Below, in pieces: positions 46,758-59,639 of a DNA stretch of 64,000 nucleotides. The notes beneath the pieces were generated by a model. It had not been told where the DNA came from. It saw only the letters and a list, made by a program, of their open reading frames with translations, and did no database searches. Where the stretch lies: the NCBI GenBank assembly GCA_007026445.1, contig VDMD01000003.1, positions 1,674,001 to 1,738,000 on the forward strand, given 5' to 3'. How positions within the stretch are numbered: position 1 is the first letter of the stretch; every line of letters starts with the position of its first letter. The translations under genes and the position numbers were made by a program. Origin of the DNA: Schizophyllum amplum. Its lineage: Eukaryota; Basidiomycota; Agaricomycetes; Agaricales; Schizophyllaceae.

Positions 46758-49700
46758 ATGCAGTCAGTCTTCGACGGTATCCCGTCTGTCAGCGAGATGC
46801 TGCCTAACCCCCTCAGACTGTGCACCACAGCGTGCGCGGCTGCCGCGTATGCGAGCGTCGCTCTTGCTCAAGAGTCTGCAACAAACTCGACGGGCATCAA
46901 GATACTGAACGGCTTTGAGCGTATATTCATTCAAGTGCGTCTCTTGATCCCTTTGCGATGCTGTAGCTGACCAACACGATTGTATATCTTTAGCCATATG
47001 GCGAGCACGGTTTCCGCGTTCGCACCAGTCTCATGCGTGACCCTTCCGGTAATGAGTGGAGTGGCCTGCTCGACCCTCCTCTTGAAGGCGCTGGTGGGGG
47101 CGCCGGCCTCTCCTACGACATACTCCTTCCATACCAGGGAAACAGCACTATCCGAAACGGGAACATCCTCGCGAGTGTGGCCACGGGCGTCATAATCTTC
47201 TCTCGCCTGGAGTCCAACGGCAGCACAACGCTACTCACCTCCGAGTTCACCGACGAGAAGTCAATGCCACCGCGGTACTACACGCGTAATTTCATCTCGG
47301 AAAGCTTTGCGGTCGATCTGGCGTTCACCGCGGAGGCGGACGAGCAGTTCTACGGCACAGGGCAGCAGGCGTGCTGCAAAGACCACTCGATCAACAAGAA
47401 GGGTCAGGTAGTCGATCTATTCAACTTCAACAGTCACGTGCCACTTCCGGTATACATGTCGAGCAGGGTTTGTCTCACGGCGTCTACAGTGGGTTGGCCA
47501 TTGACCGGGATTGCAGGGCTATCTGCAATTTTTTAACATGCCCAGCCAGGGCCGATTAGGTGGGCTTCTTTGTTATACGTGCTCCCGCTTCGCTTCAATG
47601 GCCCTTTACCAGATTTCAGCACCCTTAGGACTCGCTTTCATGCACAGGAGACAGCTATAGTTGACTATTATATGTAAGGTATATGTTTCTCCCTCGCACC
47701 ACTCGCACTGAATCTATGGCTGTATGCAGAACAACAGCAGAGCCAGGCGACTATGATGCGCTGCAGAAGCAATTCACCGGAGTGACTGGCCGTCAACCGA
47801 CGCCCCCCGACTTCCTGCTCGGATATCAGCAGTCGAAGCTACGGTACTTTGAGCAGTCCCAGGTGCTCGACGTAGCGCAGCGCTTCCACGATGAGCAGAT
47901 CAACGTCTCTATGTTCGTTGTCGGTAAGAGAACAAAGTTGAGCCACGCCGGATGATGCTCATTTGACAATCGCAGACTTCTTTGCATGGAAGTACCAGGG
48001 AGACTGGTAAGCCGAGCCCTCAAATGCGAGATATCATGAGGCTGATATTCGGCAGGTCGTTCAATCCGGATTACTGGCCTGATCCTGCTGGTATGGTCGC
48101 GCAGGTCAAGGAGCTTACCGGCGCCGAGATGATGGTGTCCTTATGGCCTAGCGTCGAGGATCTGTCGGAGAACTATCTCACGTTGCAGGAACAAGGGTTG
48201 TTGGCCACTACGCGCGGGGGTACAGGCATAACAGACTCATTTGCGGGGGTGTACACGCGATTAGGTGCGTTTGTTACAGCGGCGCAGAAGTTGATACTGA
48301 CGAAATTGCGTTCAGTGGACTCTACCAACCCCGCGGCGCGCGAGTTCCTCTGTGAGTTGTCAGGCTACAGACGCGTGGCCTGAGATACCAACACAATGAT
48401 ATATAGGGAGACGCTTGAACGATAGTTACTTCTCGATCGGCATCCACAACTTCTGGATCGATCAGGCCGATGGTGGGCTCACGCTTTGAGCCGTACATGC
48501 TCAATATTCTGACTTGATATTAAGGCGGAACGCTGGGAGAGTCCTTCGTGAACAGTGCGTACATTGCACCGTCTGTGAAGCTCAGCTATGAACGTGGCGT
48601 CAGACGGCCAGGATCTTATTCAGGGCATACCATATAGCCGGTCCTTCACCCAATACTATATCGGCTCACAGGAGGGCACTGGGAAGATGTATCCGTGGTT
48701 CCATGAACAGGTGCGCAGTGGTTCATCCTCCTTAACCGTCTGACTCGACCGTCTGTCCTCAGGCCGTCGACGAAGGTCACCGTAACCTCACCGGCATCGC
48801 CAAAGACGATCCAGCATGCCCCTACATGTCCCTAACCCGCAGCACCTGGGTCGGCGGTCAGCGCTTCTGCACGTACCTCTGGTCGGGCGACACGCGCTCG
48901 GAGTGGGCGACGCTCGCGCAGCAGGTCACGGCGGGCGCGTCCGTCGCGGCGTCGGGCATCTCGTCCTGGACGCTCGATATCGGCGGATTCTCGGGGCTGG
49001 ACGTGGATCTGGAGGAGCATAGGGAGTTGTTTGTGAGATGGTTTGGGATGGGGGTGTTTTTGCCTTATGTGAGTGGTGCGATTGGGAGTGGATGCATGGG
49101 CTGATTCACTGATTGGGTGAATAGATGCGGGCGCATGGGTGAGTGGGATGACGCGGATCGAGAGGATTCTTCTGAACGGACATCTAGTGACCGCGACTGC
49201 AATTTGACCAGAGGTGATGACCAGGCGTATGCAAATCCATGCCCGAACGAGGTGCGTTTGATATATCATCGACTGCTCATATATACTAACTCTATCAGCC
49301 CTGGTCTTTCGGAGACGACAATTTCGAAATTCTGAAGGATGTAAGTCTGTTGTCGTTCAAGGAAGACGAGATGCTAACATTGTGCAGTATATATCGCTGC
49401 GCTACCAACTTGTGCCATACGTCAAGAAGCTCTTCGTCGACTTACAGGCCAGCGGGAAGACCATCATGCGCGCCCTTTTCTATGACTTTTCTCTGTCCGA
49501 CCCGGCTGTCGTAGAGGGGACACGCTTCAACGACCCGGCGATAGTCCACGAGTACATGCTGGGACCGCGACTGCTCATCGCACCGGTGTGGCAGGCCAAC
49601 GCGACCAGTTGGGAAGTGTACCTTCCGAAGCTGCCGGAGGCTGACGCAGATCACGGATGGCAGTGGACGCACTGGTGAGCTTCCGTCTGCTTTGTATGAG

Positions 49701-49842
49701 TGGGATTTTAGTTGACGTTAACAGGTGGAGTGATGAGGTATATGGAACTGGAGGCGAGAAGGTGAACGTGAGCGCTGCGCTAGACGAGATCCCAGTATTC
49801 TATTTGGGATCGAAGGACGATATCTTTTCTGGCAACGTCTGA
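46758..49842 (+). CDS. GH31 family glycosidase (alpha-glucosidase/xylosidase type)
   Basis: Many-exon gene; clear exons include 46758-46934, 46994-47467, 47517-47559, 47613-47673 and 47730-47923, and it ends at TGA 49842. Family signs are FYGTGQQ, FNMPSQGRL, PPDFLLGYQQSKLRYF, MMVSLWPSVEDLS and HNFWIDQADGG with the putative nucleophile aspartate. STWVGGQRFCTYLWSGD (acid/base aspartate in SGD), SSWTLDIGGFSG, and the distal MRALFYDFSLSDP plus YMLGPRLLIAPVW follow. GH31 enzymes cleave alpha-linked glucose or xylose. The N-terminus has a hydrophobic AAAAYASVALAQES stretch after about 22 residues, consistent with a signal peptide. Substrate specificity cannot be read from sequence. A different start cannot be excluded. 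Confidence 0.88.
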
Positions 49843-50148
49843 AACATAACACAACAATGTATTTTAGCAAAATCAGAGCTTTGCGTTGAGTCTATCAACT
49901 CATGATCAATTCATCGCGGTATCTGTCTGAGTCTGGCAGGAACAGCGTTCCTTGTAGGTCCAGTGTGATGGGGGCAGCCTCGTGTTTCATAGCCTGCCGA
50001 CCATACCCGTCACCAACAACGGTCATGATTGCTTCTCGCAGGCTTCTCGTTTCGACTCCTGCAGTCGTCGAGGGCTTCTTAAAGCTGGCTATGCATCGGA
50101 TTCAACAGCTATAAAGCGACGTGCTTAAGGGACAGACATTTACAGATC
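49843..50148. other. intergenic, nothing recognised
   Basis: About 300 bp between the GH31 gene and the C2-domain gene on the same strand. No feature recognised. Confidence 0.45.
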
Positions 50149-51931
50149 ATGTTCGACGAAGAGTACGTTTGACTTTTGCATGAACGACTGTGGCCAGGCT
50201 GACCAGCATGTAGCATCTGGGGATTTACAGTGGTCAGGGCCGAGGGGCTCAAGACTCTACGACCAGAGAAGAAGTGGAAACCTATCATAACCCTCGACGT
50301 GGACCAGCTGAGCGGCGGGCATCGAGAGACGGTTCTGGGATGCGATGGGCAGAACCCGAACCTCAAGGAGCTGCTACATATGTGAGCGCATTGCCCCTCG
50401 AGCCCAAACGTCGCTCAACATTGATTCAGCTCGGGGGCGACCATGAAGTCGAAGGTGGAGATCCAGGTCTGGCATCGATCTGAGAGCAAGAAGAAGAGCA
50501 AGAAGAGGAGCCTCGTTGGTACCGCGCGCCATTCGATTGAGGACTTGTTCACGCAGCAGGAGAGGGATAAGCGTGCGTTGTTAGTAACCTCTACAGACTC
50601 CCCTTGGCTTACGAACTCGCTTAGGTGTTGAGGTTCGCCTTCAGTGTCAAGCCCTGCGCAAGAAGACTCCCTCAAAAACCAAGCCGAGCAGTGGCCCATA
50701 CCTGTTGCTAAGATTGCACCCCCCATCCTCCGCGTCCCTTTCCCCCGTCGATACGGCGCTTTCTGGAGACGAAACGTTAATGTCTGATGGTCTACTCTCT
50801 GGTTATCCTTGTGTGTATCACATCCTTGCGCGACCATCCAGCATCTGACCTCGTCCCTTCAGCCGATGCAGCATCACCACTTGCTTCTCCAGTTGCAAGC
50901 GAGCCGGAAGGAAAGGGCTTCGACTTCGAAGCGAGTCCCGGTCCATCGACTCTCCGCCGTCGCCGCAAGACGAGGGGATACTGCGTCGACTCAGACGATG
51001 CGGCATCGTCTGGGACGTCAGACGATGAGCTGGAAAGTTTCGCTGCTGAGCCAACCATCGCATCGGACGAGACTACCCTCGTGAACGACAACTATGAAAA
51101 TGAAGACGACGAAGACGATGCAGTGGTCCACATCCCATCAGGCTTCTTATATTCTGCTGTCGAATGGATGGCCGCGTCCGCTGTGGCTATCCTTCCGCAA
51201 TACACCGAGAAAATTGATGTACCGGCCGAAGAGCCCTCAATATTCGAACATGCTCTGGCTGCATGCACGGTGTATCGCGACCTTCGCATTCCGCACTTAT
51301 GCGACTTCGACTCAGTGCACCAGCGTCTGAGGCATGAGTGGTTTATGATGATCACGATTGTGTGTTTCTTTGCTGACTCGAGTTCATCTGCGACGACTGA
51401 CATATAATCCCAGTTGGCTGCTATAGCAGGTGTCGATGCGGCAATATTTGCGATTGGGCCTGACACAATCTTCGCTGTCACTGCAACAAACTTCAGCCGT
51501 ACGACCATCGCTTTCAGCTTCATCTCAAGCGGATGTGGCATGGCATCTAGCGCTCTTCTACTGGCTCGGTTCAACTGGTGTACTCCGGCCATCTTCGCTG
51601 TGCGTAAAATTATCTCTTTCTCCCTTTCATAATCCTCACCGATTCACGCTTTACTTAGGAACGCGCAAAAGACTTTGGCAGCGACTCCTACGTCTGCTTT
51701 TCCCTCTCCGCGCACGTTCCGCTACTGTGCATGATGGTCTCCTCGCTCTGCGTCATGGTCTACATGGCGTCTGTGGCGTTCAGCGAGTGGCCAATGGGCT
51801 CGGCGGTGTTCTGCTTCCTCGTCGGGATGATTATGACGCTGCAATTCTTCGCGTTTGGCGCGAGGAAGCTCGCGGCTGGGGTGAGGCATGTACGGCGGCG
51901 GACGATGCCTGCGCGTCTCGAGCATGCGTGA
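50149..51931 (+). CDS. C2-domain protein with C-terminal membrane segments
   Basis: Starts MFDED, where the first exon (50149-50162, 14 nt) joins exon 2 at 50214. The N-terminal part has a C2-like beta pattern: WGFTVVRAEGLKTL, KPIITLDVDQL, KVEIQVWHR, RSLVGTARHSIEDL, VEVRLQC. C2 domains bind lipids or calcium, but the usual aspartate pairs are not obvious. A disordered acidic middle follows (SDDELESFAAEP). The C-terminal half carries hydrophobic stretches: LAAIAGVDAAIFAIG, MASSALLLARF and, in the last exon, CVMVYMASVAFSEW plus FCFLVGMIMTLQFF, then a basic tail. It should be a membrane-anchored protein with an N-terminal cytosolic C2 domain. I do not recognise a named family. Splice sites in the middle were placed from frame only. 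Confidence 0.7.
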
Positions 51932-52298
51932 ACATTGCACGAGTATTTATATGTCGTATGTGTTGTGAGCTATGATATCGTTTTATTTGCACATCTGAAT
52001 CGGTCTACCGCAACGTTCAGAGGGTCTTTGATTGCACAGGCTTACACACGACGAGTGCTCGCGGCACTGGTGAGCGACTGTCTGGACGGAGCCTCGCCAT
52101 AGGGTACAAAGCCTTCGACTCCGAGCAATACTTAAGTAGTCCATGCACATATAAGATGGACTTCTAGAACAATCTACCAGGAGAATGCGCACCACAGAGA
52201 CTAACTCGTTGAAAGCTAGAATTGCGACGCGGTCGATTTCTATGTTACAAATGTGTGTATTACTTACGCTACCTGAAAGAAACATCTCCAGCCTTGCA
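51932..52298. other. convergent intergenic region
   Basis: About 370 bp between the 3' ends of the C2-domain gene (+) and the FunK1-like gene (-). No RNA gene or repeat was identified. Confidence 0.5.
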
Positions 52299-54460
52299 CT
52301 AGCCCCGCCGCGGCGCGCACGCTCGGCCAGGCAAGACCCTCCTTGTGGGGGGTTTCTTGTCATCTCCAGCCCGCTTGGCTTTGGGCTCCTTCGGCGTCAT
52401 CTTGCACTTCTTCGCGGGCTGCTTGTCCTCGTTCGCACGCTCGGTGAGCTCCTCGTTAACCTTCCTCTTCTTCGGCGCGGCGCACTTCCTGTTCCCCTTG
52501 CCCTCGACGACGAATGACTTTGGAGCCTCCGCAAGAACCTTGGTCTCCATATCGGGTCGCCATTCGGGTTCGTCCAAGGACATCGTCGCAAGGGTCTTCG
52601 CCACAATATCGACAACAATGTCCCACTTGTCGATCGGCGCGTCTTCTTTCATAATTGCGGCGCGCAGCTGCTCAAGGCATCCGTGCAGGTCATCGAAGTA
52701 GGGGCTCATGGCGTCCAAGACCTCAGATTTGAAGATATTGGGATCCATAAGTACGCGCGTGCGATTGGCGAGAGCTGCGTCCGCGGATTTGTTCCAGTCG
52801 CTGAGTGGAGTATCCTCCCAGGGTTTGCAGGTGTACCGGTGGGGGTGCCCGGCGCCGCTGACAGACAAGCACACCGTAAGAAGGCCAATGAAAATGGATT
52901 GCAAGTCGTCGGCAAGTGTGCGTTGGTAGGGCGTGTTACGCGAGGCAGCGTTCAGGACATTCAGAGACGCGTGGGTCCATGCATCCTAGCGCGAAGTCAG
53001 TACGTGGTCAGATGAAGTGATGGACGAAGACTTACAACCCCGTTTGGGGATATGATGGTATAGCCTTGAGGTTGTACTTGAGCGACTCCTTGTGCGCGGA
53101 CGTTTGGGACCAGCAAGCCACGCGCGACTGGCTTGCCTTGAACCTGTTCAAGCCGAGTGAGCGATAACCTGCGATCAGATAAGTTGCGAATTCTGACCTG
53201 CATAACGTTTTCCACGTCAATCGCGAGGTTGCGATGAGTGAGGTCCGGGTGTAGAACGGTTCTACCGCTATTATGAATGTCACTGATTGCTGCGTCGCAA
53301 AAGATCAGTTCTCATGCACGCGACAAGAGAGAGGAAGACATACCGTCTACGACGTCAATGAATACGGAGAGCAACTCATACTTGCTGCCAAATCGCTCTA
53401 TAGGTTTGCCCGCATGCGACATCAGCTGACGATGGTGTACCAGCGCCTCTTCACCCATGGGCCGCCCCGGCAGACACATGAGGGCCGTCTTGGGTACGAT
53501 ACGGGCATCGTAGAGAGTTGCCACGCCCTCTGTCCCTTCGAGGCGCTTCATGATTTTCATGTCCATGTCCATGTCCGCCTTTGTGACCCATGAGTCCTTG
53601 ACGTACAGTTGAATCTTGGGCCCACGGGGCGCCAAGGTCACCACGCGTCGCACGATCGCCTGTTGCGCCACCCAGTCATCCGGGGTCCCGAGTACCTCCA
53701 GAACGCCGTAGTTCCAGTCGCCAACCTTGATACGGTCGATGTCGCCGTCTGTCCCTCTTTGAATTGTTGGGTCGACACCCAGTGACGATGTGGGGCCGAC
53801 ATGCAACGCCATGAGTGCGCTGAGGAAGGCCAAGAGCCTTTGATTGCGTGGGCCGAGTTTCTGAGTCTGTGACCACGCCTGTTTGAAACTGTAGCCGTCG
53901 ATCCAGATGGCACCATAGGGATCGACCGCGACCACGTGCAGTATACCGTCGCAGAGTAGAAGAACGATGCCGCGGAAGCGGTCAGGATTCGTGCGCATCA
54001 GAGCCGTCGCTGCCACAACACCATCGTAGAGCATTTCCTTGGTCGGAGATTCGGCCTTGGGGTGAATGTGCAGTTCGGACAAGATCGTGCCGTCCATGGT
54101 GGTCAGCACCAGCGGTCCCTTGCCGTTCTGTGGCGCCGTCCACTGGCGCTTTTTGTTTAAGGTTCCGTAGCCGTGCTTCTCGCAGATTGCAGAGAGATTG
54201 TCGCCGATGCCGTTGAGGAACTCGACGACCGCCGCCGATCGTTTATCCTTGCTAAGGCGGGTGCTAGGGAAGTTGTTGAACGTGTCCTTTTCCTTGTCCC
54301 AACTGTTGCTGCATTTAAACTCGTCGTAGATGTTGCTGAGAGCAGCTGGCGTGATACTGGCGTCGTTGAGCACGAATTCGAGCCATGCACCGTCCATTGC
54401 CTTTGTTGGCACGGACGGCAGATTCTCGGGTTTGGACGACGGCTTGAGGTTGACTGTCAT
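52299..54460 (-). CDS. FunK1-like kinase, probably a pseudokinase
   Basis: Complement of 53344-54460, 53198-53289, 53036-53143 and 52299-52985, 2004 nt, exactly 667 aa. The fungal-specific FunK1 family is recognised by the long N-terminal part and the catalytic loop VLHPDLTHRNLAID, which keeps HxD and the downstream asparagine. The later ADDLQSIFIGLLTVC matches the family H/D-D-L-x-S helix. The expected DFG-like motif is missing: the equivalent place reads GLLVPNVRAQG. Metal binding would be impaired, so it is probably a pseudokinase or very divergent. The C-terminal tail is lysine-rich and includes PKKRKV, identical to the classical monopartite nuclear localisation signal, plus KPPTRR. Nuclear location is inferred. 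Expression and partners are unknown. Confidence 0.78.
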
Positions 54461-55585
54461 GACAATGTAGGTGGTTGTAGCAATATAATGGAGCGCGATG
54501 GAGTGTAAGTTGCTGGCGAGGACGCTGGTGGATGAGAAACAAACGGAAGACGAGGCCAACCGTGACGTGACACACGCGACTTGAAGTAAGCAAACAGTCA
54601 CGTGACTTGGCCCTGACAGCCTCGAGGCGCCGCCTGTCCTGAACGTCCTACTTCGAACGCATCAGCAAGAATATTGGTTCGCACGCGTTATTTCTAAGGC
54701 TGCGCGCCGAGGAAGACATGCACATGCGACGATGGCACAGACCGTCATCGGTCTCGATTCTGAGCATATAGCATAACTTCACGCACCCAGAGCAAAGAGT
54801 AGCCGACATGCTTGAGAGGAGCAAATCACAGAAGCATCTATACGCCTCCCGAACGAAATACGCGGTGGGGGTCGGCTACATCTGCTGCATTGAAGGCGGC
54901 GGACCGCTTGGATGAAGATCATTGCGTCGAGCTCGACGATAAGCCCTTCTTCTAGTCTGTCATGCCCGTTAACACCCCAACTGGTGAGCGTGAGTCCTCG
55001 ACCAGAAATGAGAGTCGTATTTCACATCTGAAGCTTGAAGGTTGACCCGTGTTTGCGATGTGAGGACGTCTAAGGCATGCTCAGTCCGACTCTGCAAACG
55101 ATTCATACGCGACAAATAATCCATCTCTTACTTTGGCGAGGGCTCCGTCTGTCTGTGCCGCTCTCAGCTCACCTAATGCAAGGTAACGGCTGCATCGTCT
55201 CACGCGCTTCAGGATTGTCTGTGCCGTCCATAGCTCGCCGGGAGTAGACCTCCGCAAATCTTCAAGAAGGGGCCGAGCGGCGATGCGATCGTGACGGAGT
55301 CCAGGTTTCTTTCTGAGTTCTGCCTAGTTGCTCTTCGTAAAGTGTCTGGTTGAACGCTTGCTAGCGCTCCCAGTTATCGAAGTTCGGCTCGATGAGGAAG
55401 GCTTCAAGCAGGAGGCACTTTGTATGATCGACGATACTTCCTCAAGAACCCATCATGTCGCGTGCGACGCACGTGGGACGTTGATTTTGATTGCGGGGCT
55501 CTACAGCTTTTGCTCTAACTTCACCCTACGGCCTGAATGCAGACTTGTGCTGCTCTATTGTGCACGCAGTCGATAGGTATCTACG
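54461..55585. other. intergenic, no gene recognised
   Basis: About 1.1 kb between divergent genes (FunK1-like - and MYND-finger B +). It has short ORFs only, none convincing. Confidence 0.5.
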
Positions 55586-57373
55586 ATGGCAGCTGTGGGC
55601 ACCGACCTGGAGCTCAGTGATCTGACGAAGCAGCTTTGCAAGTTGACGGATCCAGCGTCGGCAGAGGCACCACCCATTATCAAGAGCATCAGGCATCTGT
55701 TGCGCTCCGGGCGACCCTTCCTCGACCTGCGTGCCTCGCCAAAGCTCCCAGACGGCAAATACAGAAATGTGCAGTCTCCTCCCGCATTCCATGCCATCCG
55801 CAACCTGCGCACACTCACCGACGTCGTCGTCCTGCCGCAGCATTGGCTGACTCCTCTCTTGGAGCCCATCCATGCTTGCCTGCGCGAGATATGGTTCTCA
55901 CTCGTGCCGTGGATCGAGTATGTCCATCCTATGCACCATGTCGGCACAAGGAGACAGGTGCAGATCCTGCCCGTCACGCTCACCCGCTTCTTCTTCTCCC
56001 TCTTCCCCATGAAGGCTGCCATCTCCGACCTCTTGGAGCAGACGCCACAAATGTATGGCATGCTTTTTGACCTCTGGCTGCACTTGGATGTCTACCTCGC
56101 CGGCTCAGACAGAAGCAGTCACCTCTTTGACTTCGTTAACTGGCTAGGGAATGTCATACTCTACTTTGCTGTATGGATTGGCGGCGAGTATCAGGCTTCG
56201 CTTGCCCTCGAATACGTCGATGGCGTCGCAATAGAAGGTGCGCGCTGGATAGTCAAGGACCGGCCCCGCGCCTTCTATCGTCTCGTCGTCGCACACGCCA
56301 GGCGTCTTCTAGATGCATTGCCAGATGCAGAAAACCAAGGACAGCTGCTCTCATTCATGGCAAAGCAAATCCGAGTGCTCACGATCTTCACCGACCCCCT
56401 GCTCCCCATACCATGCATGCCGCGGGACGTCGTCCTCGACCTAGTCAGCATCTTGCGAAAACTGCAGCCCCTAGCATCCGCGCACGTTACTGCTGTCGAT
56501 GTGTGCGTAGCGCTACATGCCATATGGCAGACAGCGGAGGACGCGCGCTCGCTTCTATGGGCTCTGCGTGCCGGCGTACTGCCGTTGATAATCGCCCTAG
56601 ATCGCGAGGAATCCCTGAGAGGGACCTCCGCCTGCCTACGGTTCGTAGCAGCGTCGACGTCTGACGTTGGAGTGGCACGGGCTATGCCGGTGGTTGATTG
56701 GCATGGTGTTCTCCCTGACGGGATGAAGTATGCGCTACAAGAACGCCTTCAACTAGCGCGAGCGACTTACCGCAAGGTGTGCGCGTACGACAAAGTGCGT
56801 ACCACCACTTCCTCATAGTGATGATTCGAAATTTATGTTGATCAAGTGCCCAAAAAACAAAGAGGAAGGATGCGCGTCTATACGTCGCTGCCCGTGTCTC
56901 TCCGTGTGCTATTGCTCTAGCGAGTGTCAGACGCGCGACTGGCCGTGGCATCGAGATACGCACTACGCAGACATGTCGCTGTACCACATACGGGGTGAGC
57001 GTGGTTTTCAGATCATCATTGTATGCCGACTCTTACAAAATCGTCAGGCAATCTCTGTCCCCTCAATGCACATTTCCTCACGATTTGCGGTAGGCAGTAC
57101 CTGCAGGAAAACGACGAAGAAATTCAGGACGGCATCACGCAAGTATTGACTTTGGACGGCGGGAGCCTGCTAGACACCATATCATGTGTCGTGGTGGAGA
57201 TCAACCTGGGCCAGCTGCCGCCTGTGCACCAGACGATGTACGGCCCGCCGAACGCGATGCATACGAAGAGGATCGTGGTGACAGCATGTGCCCGGGGTGC
57301 TGGTATGATGGATCCCGCCGTGATGGTGCAAAGTGTCCCCATGCCGAGACTGGCGACGGTCGCAGGAGGCTGA
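55586..57373 (+). CDS. MYND-finger protein B
   Basis: Exons 55586-56794, 56847-56994 and 57048-57373, 1683 nt, 560 aa with frame intact. The long first exon is helical and includes VEYVHPMHH-like IEYVHPMHH. Exon 2 encodes the finger CPCLSVCYCSSECQTRDWPWH. Exon 3 gives GNLCPLNAHFLTICGRQYL and a hydrophobic tail. Introns are 52 and 53 bp, phase 0 and phase 1, the same as in MYND protein A at 0.4-2.4 kb. The first pair of metal ligands is unusual (C-x-C) and the last cysteine is replaced by histidine, so zinc binding may be altered. MYND domains are protein-interaction modules; partners are not known. The start is the first in-frame ATG. Confidence 0.85.
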
Positions 57374-58094
57374 GGCGGACTCCGCGAGGATGGAGGCGAC
57401 GAAGGGTTGGTAGACTGACCTTGTATGTATGTTTTAATATACCTTTCAGAACGTCCACCTCACTCTGCCTTGGGCGGTGTTTGGTTACGGCTGACTCAGC
57501 GTCCGCAATCTGAGTACCGGCGGAGAGGCAACTCCTGAACCTGAACTTATACACGTGAGCCGGCTTGACTTTCTCGGAATACCCCGTTCATCATCTGACT
57601 AACGCACACCTAACTCGGCACTCTTCACTAACGGACTGTTTACAGACCAACCCTCCACAAAAGCGGCTCTTCGAGACTCACGAGGTTGCTTCGAGCAACA
57701 CCGACCGGCCCTAACTCCCTCAGTTCCCGTTCTGACATCCGAGACGGGTCGCTTTTCAGAGAATGGACCTGGCGGTGTACAGAGCTTGCTGGCGCTATTT
57801 CCCGGCACACGATATGGACGGTCGTTTCATGCTCACCGACGTCGTGCAAGCGTGTAACGCAACTCAAGAGGAGCGCTCTCCTCATGTAACGGAGACAAGA
57901 CTCGGGACCTCAAGTCGGCTATGCGACGCCACTAACTTCCGAAGGGCCCGGAGGGTAGCTGCATTATTCTTCCAGCTAGAACAAGTATAAAGGCCGCCTG
58001 TGAGCTGTACAGTTCGCAACATCCGACGCTCTCTGCATCGTCCTTTCTCAACAGCGCTCACATTCTGCCCAGCTTCTAAAACTTCTCTACGACA
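57374..58094. other. intergenic with ADH promoter
   Basis: About 720 bp. The last 110 bp contain a TATA box (57986) and a pyrimidine-rich leader before the dehydrogenase. No other gene is recognised. Confidence 0.5.
57986..57991 (+). promoter_or_regulatory. TATA box of the dehydrogenase gene
   Basis: TATAAA about 104 bp before the start codon, followed by a C/T-rich leader ending in CTCTACGACA, a common layout of strongly expressed fungal genes. Confidence 0.6.
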
Positions 58095-59639
58095 ATGCCC
58101 GCCCCCGAGAACATGGTCGCCTACCTTTACAAGCCGGGCTTCGACGACTTGATCCGCGTCGATGACTACCCGGTTCAGAAACCCGGAAAGGGTGAAGTCC
58201 TCTGCAAGGTCCTTACCTGTGGTGGTACGTTCGCATTGCTCACCTTCGTGCGCATAGTACTAATTGTTCGCACTCCAGTATGCCACAGCGACGTGGCTAT
58301 CCTCAACGGGTGGACCCTCGAAGACCGCTCGTACGTCCTGGGGCACGAAGTTTGCTGCGTTGCCATCGAGTAAGTCACAGTTACTTTGGTCTGGACTCTG
58401 CATTGATTGTGACGCTTCGAAAGGTTCGGCAAGGACGTCGACTCGAACATCAAGCTGGGCCAGCGTTATGCTGTCCGCCTGCTCAATGGCTGCACGCATG
58501 CCTTGAGGCCTCATCAGTCTGCCGCGCTGCAGGGCGTTGGCTTGGGAGGACCGGGAGGCTATGCGGATTACATAACCGTCCGCGACGACCTTCTCGTACC
58601 GGTGGTCAGTGTCTGTGATTGTATTCTCTCCCTATGATATCCTCACGCGCTTTCATCAGCCCGAGAACGTCCCGGATAAGCTCGCTTCTATCGCAGCGGA
58701 CGCTGGAACGACTGCATACAATGCGGTCGTCAACACTGGCAAGGTAGAGTGGCCTGAACTGGGCCCTGACTGCAGCAACTGAACGATTGCATTCCACAGG
58801 TCAAGTCCGGCGACAGGGTACTCATTATCGGTATCGGCGGACTTGGTCACCTGGCTGTTCAGTACGCCATCCTACAGGGCGCTACGGGTACGCCGTCATG
58901 CTCTATGCGCAGCCAAGCTTGGCTAATGATTGTCATGCAGTCTTCGTGTGCGACCTCAAGCCGGAAGCACGGAGGTTAGGTCTCGAGCTGGGTGCTGTCA
59001 GAGCGTTCTCACCCGTCGAACTGAGCGCAGCGGTCAGCGCTGCTGATCCCTTCACCGTGCACGTTGTCGTCGATTTCGCTGCAACCGCTCAGTGTACGTC
59101 CTCTCGTGTCATTGATAGAATACGAAATTTGACTCCTCTAGCCTTCCACTTCGGCCTTGGTGCTTTGGCTGGCGAGGGAGATCACTTCCCTGTCGACCCC
59201 AAATATGTCCTTGTAAGTACGAATTGCCCTCTTTGTCTTGTATCGACTGATCATTTCAGGTCGGGGTTTCTGCGGAGAACTTTTCGTTCACTCCTGCGGA
59301 CACGTTGTTTAGCGGTATTGAAAGTGAGCCTATCATACTTCTGCAAGAGGAAGACAATTGAAACGCCTCCGATTCAGTCCGCGCAAACCTTTACGGCCCC
59401 CGTAGCGCCACCGAAGCCGCCCTCGAGCTCTTTGCTAATGTGAGTTGCCGCTTCACCCGACGACTCTGAAGTATACTGTGCTACATGATTCAGGCTGATA
59501 CGTCATTATATAGGGCTCTGTGAAGGCACGCGCTGTCGCGGAACCACTGGAGAATGTTAACAAGATTGTCGACGAGTTGCGCGCCTTCGAGGTCAGCGGA
59601 AGGAAGGTGGTGGAGATCAGCAGGCAGGACTATTACTAG
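58095..59639 (+). CDS. zinc-type MDR alcohol dehydrogenase-like protein
   Basis: Starts MPAPENMVAYLYKPG and ends in DYY-stop at 59639 after several small exons. MDR marks are KVLTCGVCHSD (first zinc cysteine, formed by splicing), LGHEVCC (histidine-glutamate pair), GGYADYI, ADAGTTAYNAV, the nucleotide-binding GIGGLGHLAVQ and, downstream, VVVDFAAT. The catalytic zinc ligands appear present. The structural-zinc loop, which normally holds four cysteines after residue 95, is reduced to a single cysteine (LNGCTHALR), so this is a cinnamyl/formaldehyde-unlike subgroup without a structural zinc. The enzyme probably reduces aldehydes or oxidises alcohols with NAD(P). Cofactor and substrate are unknown. 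Confidence 0.85.

Noticed and set aside
52450..52520. PKKRKV as a sign of viral origin
   Set aside because: The motif is a short basic signal that arises easily in lysine-rich tails. The surrounding gene is fungal, with introns.
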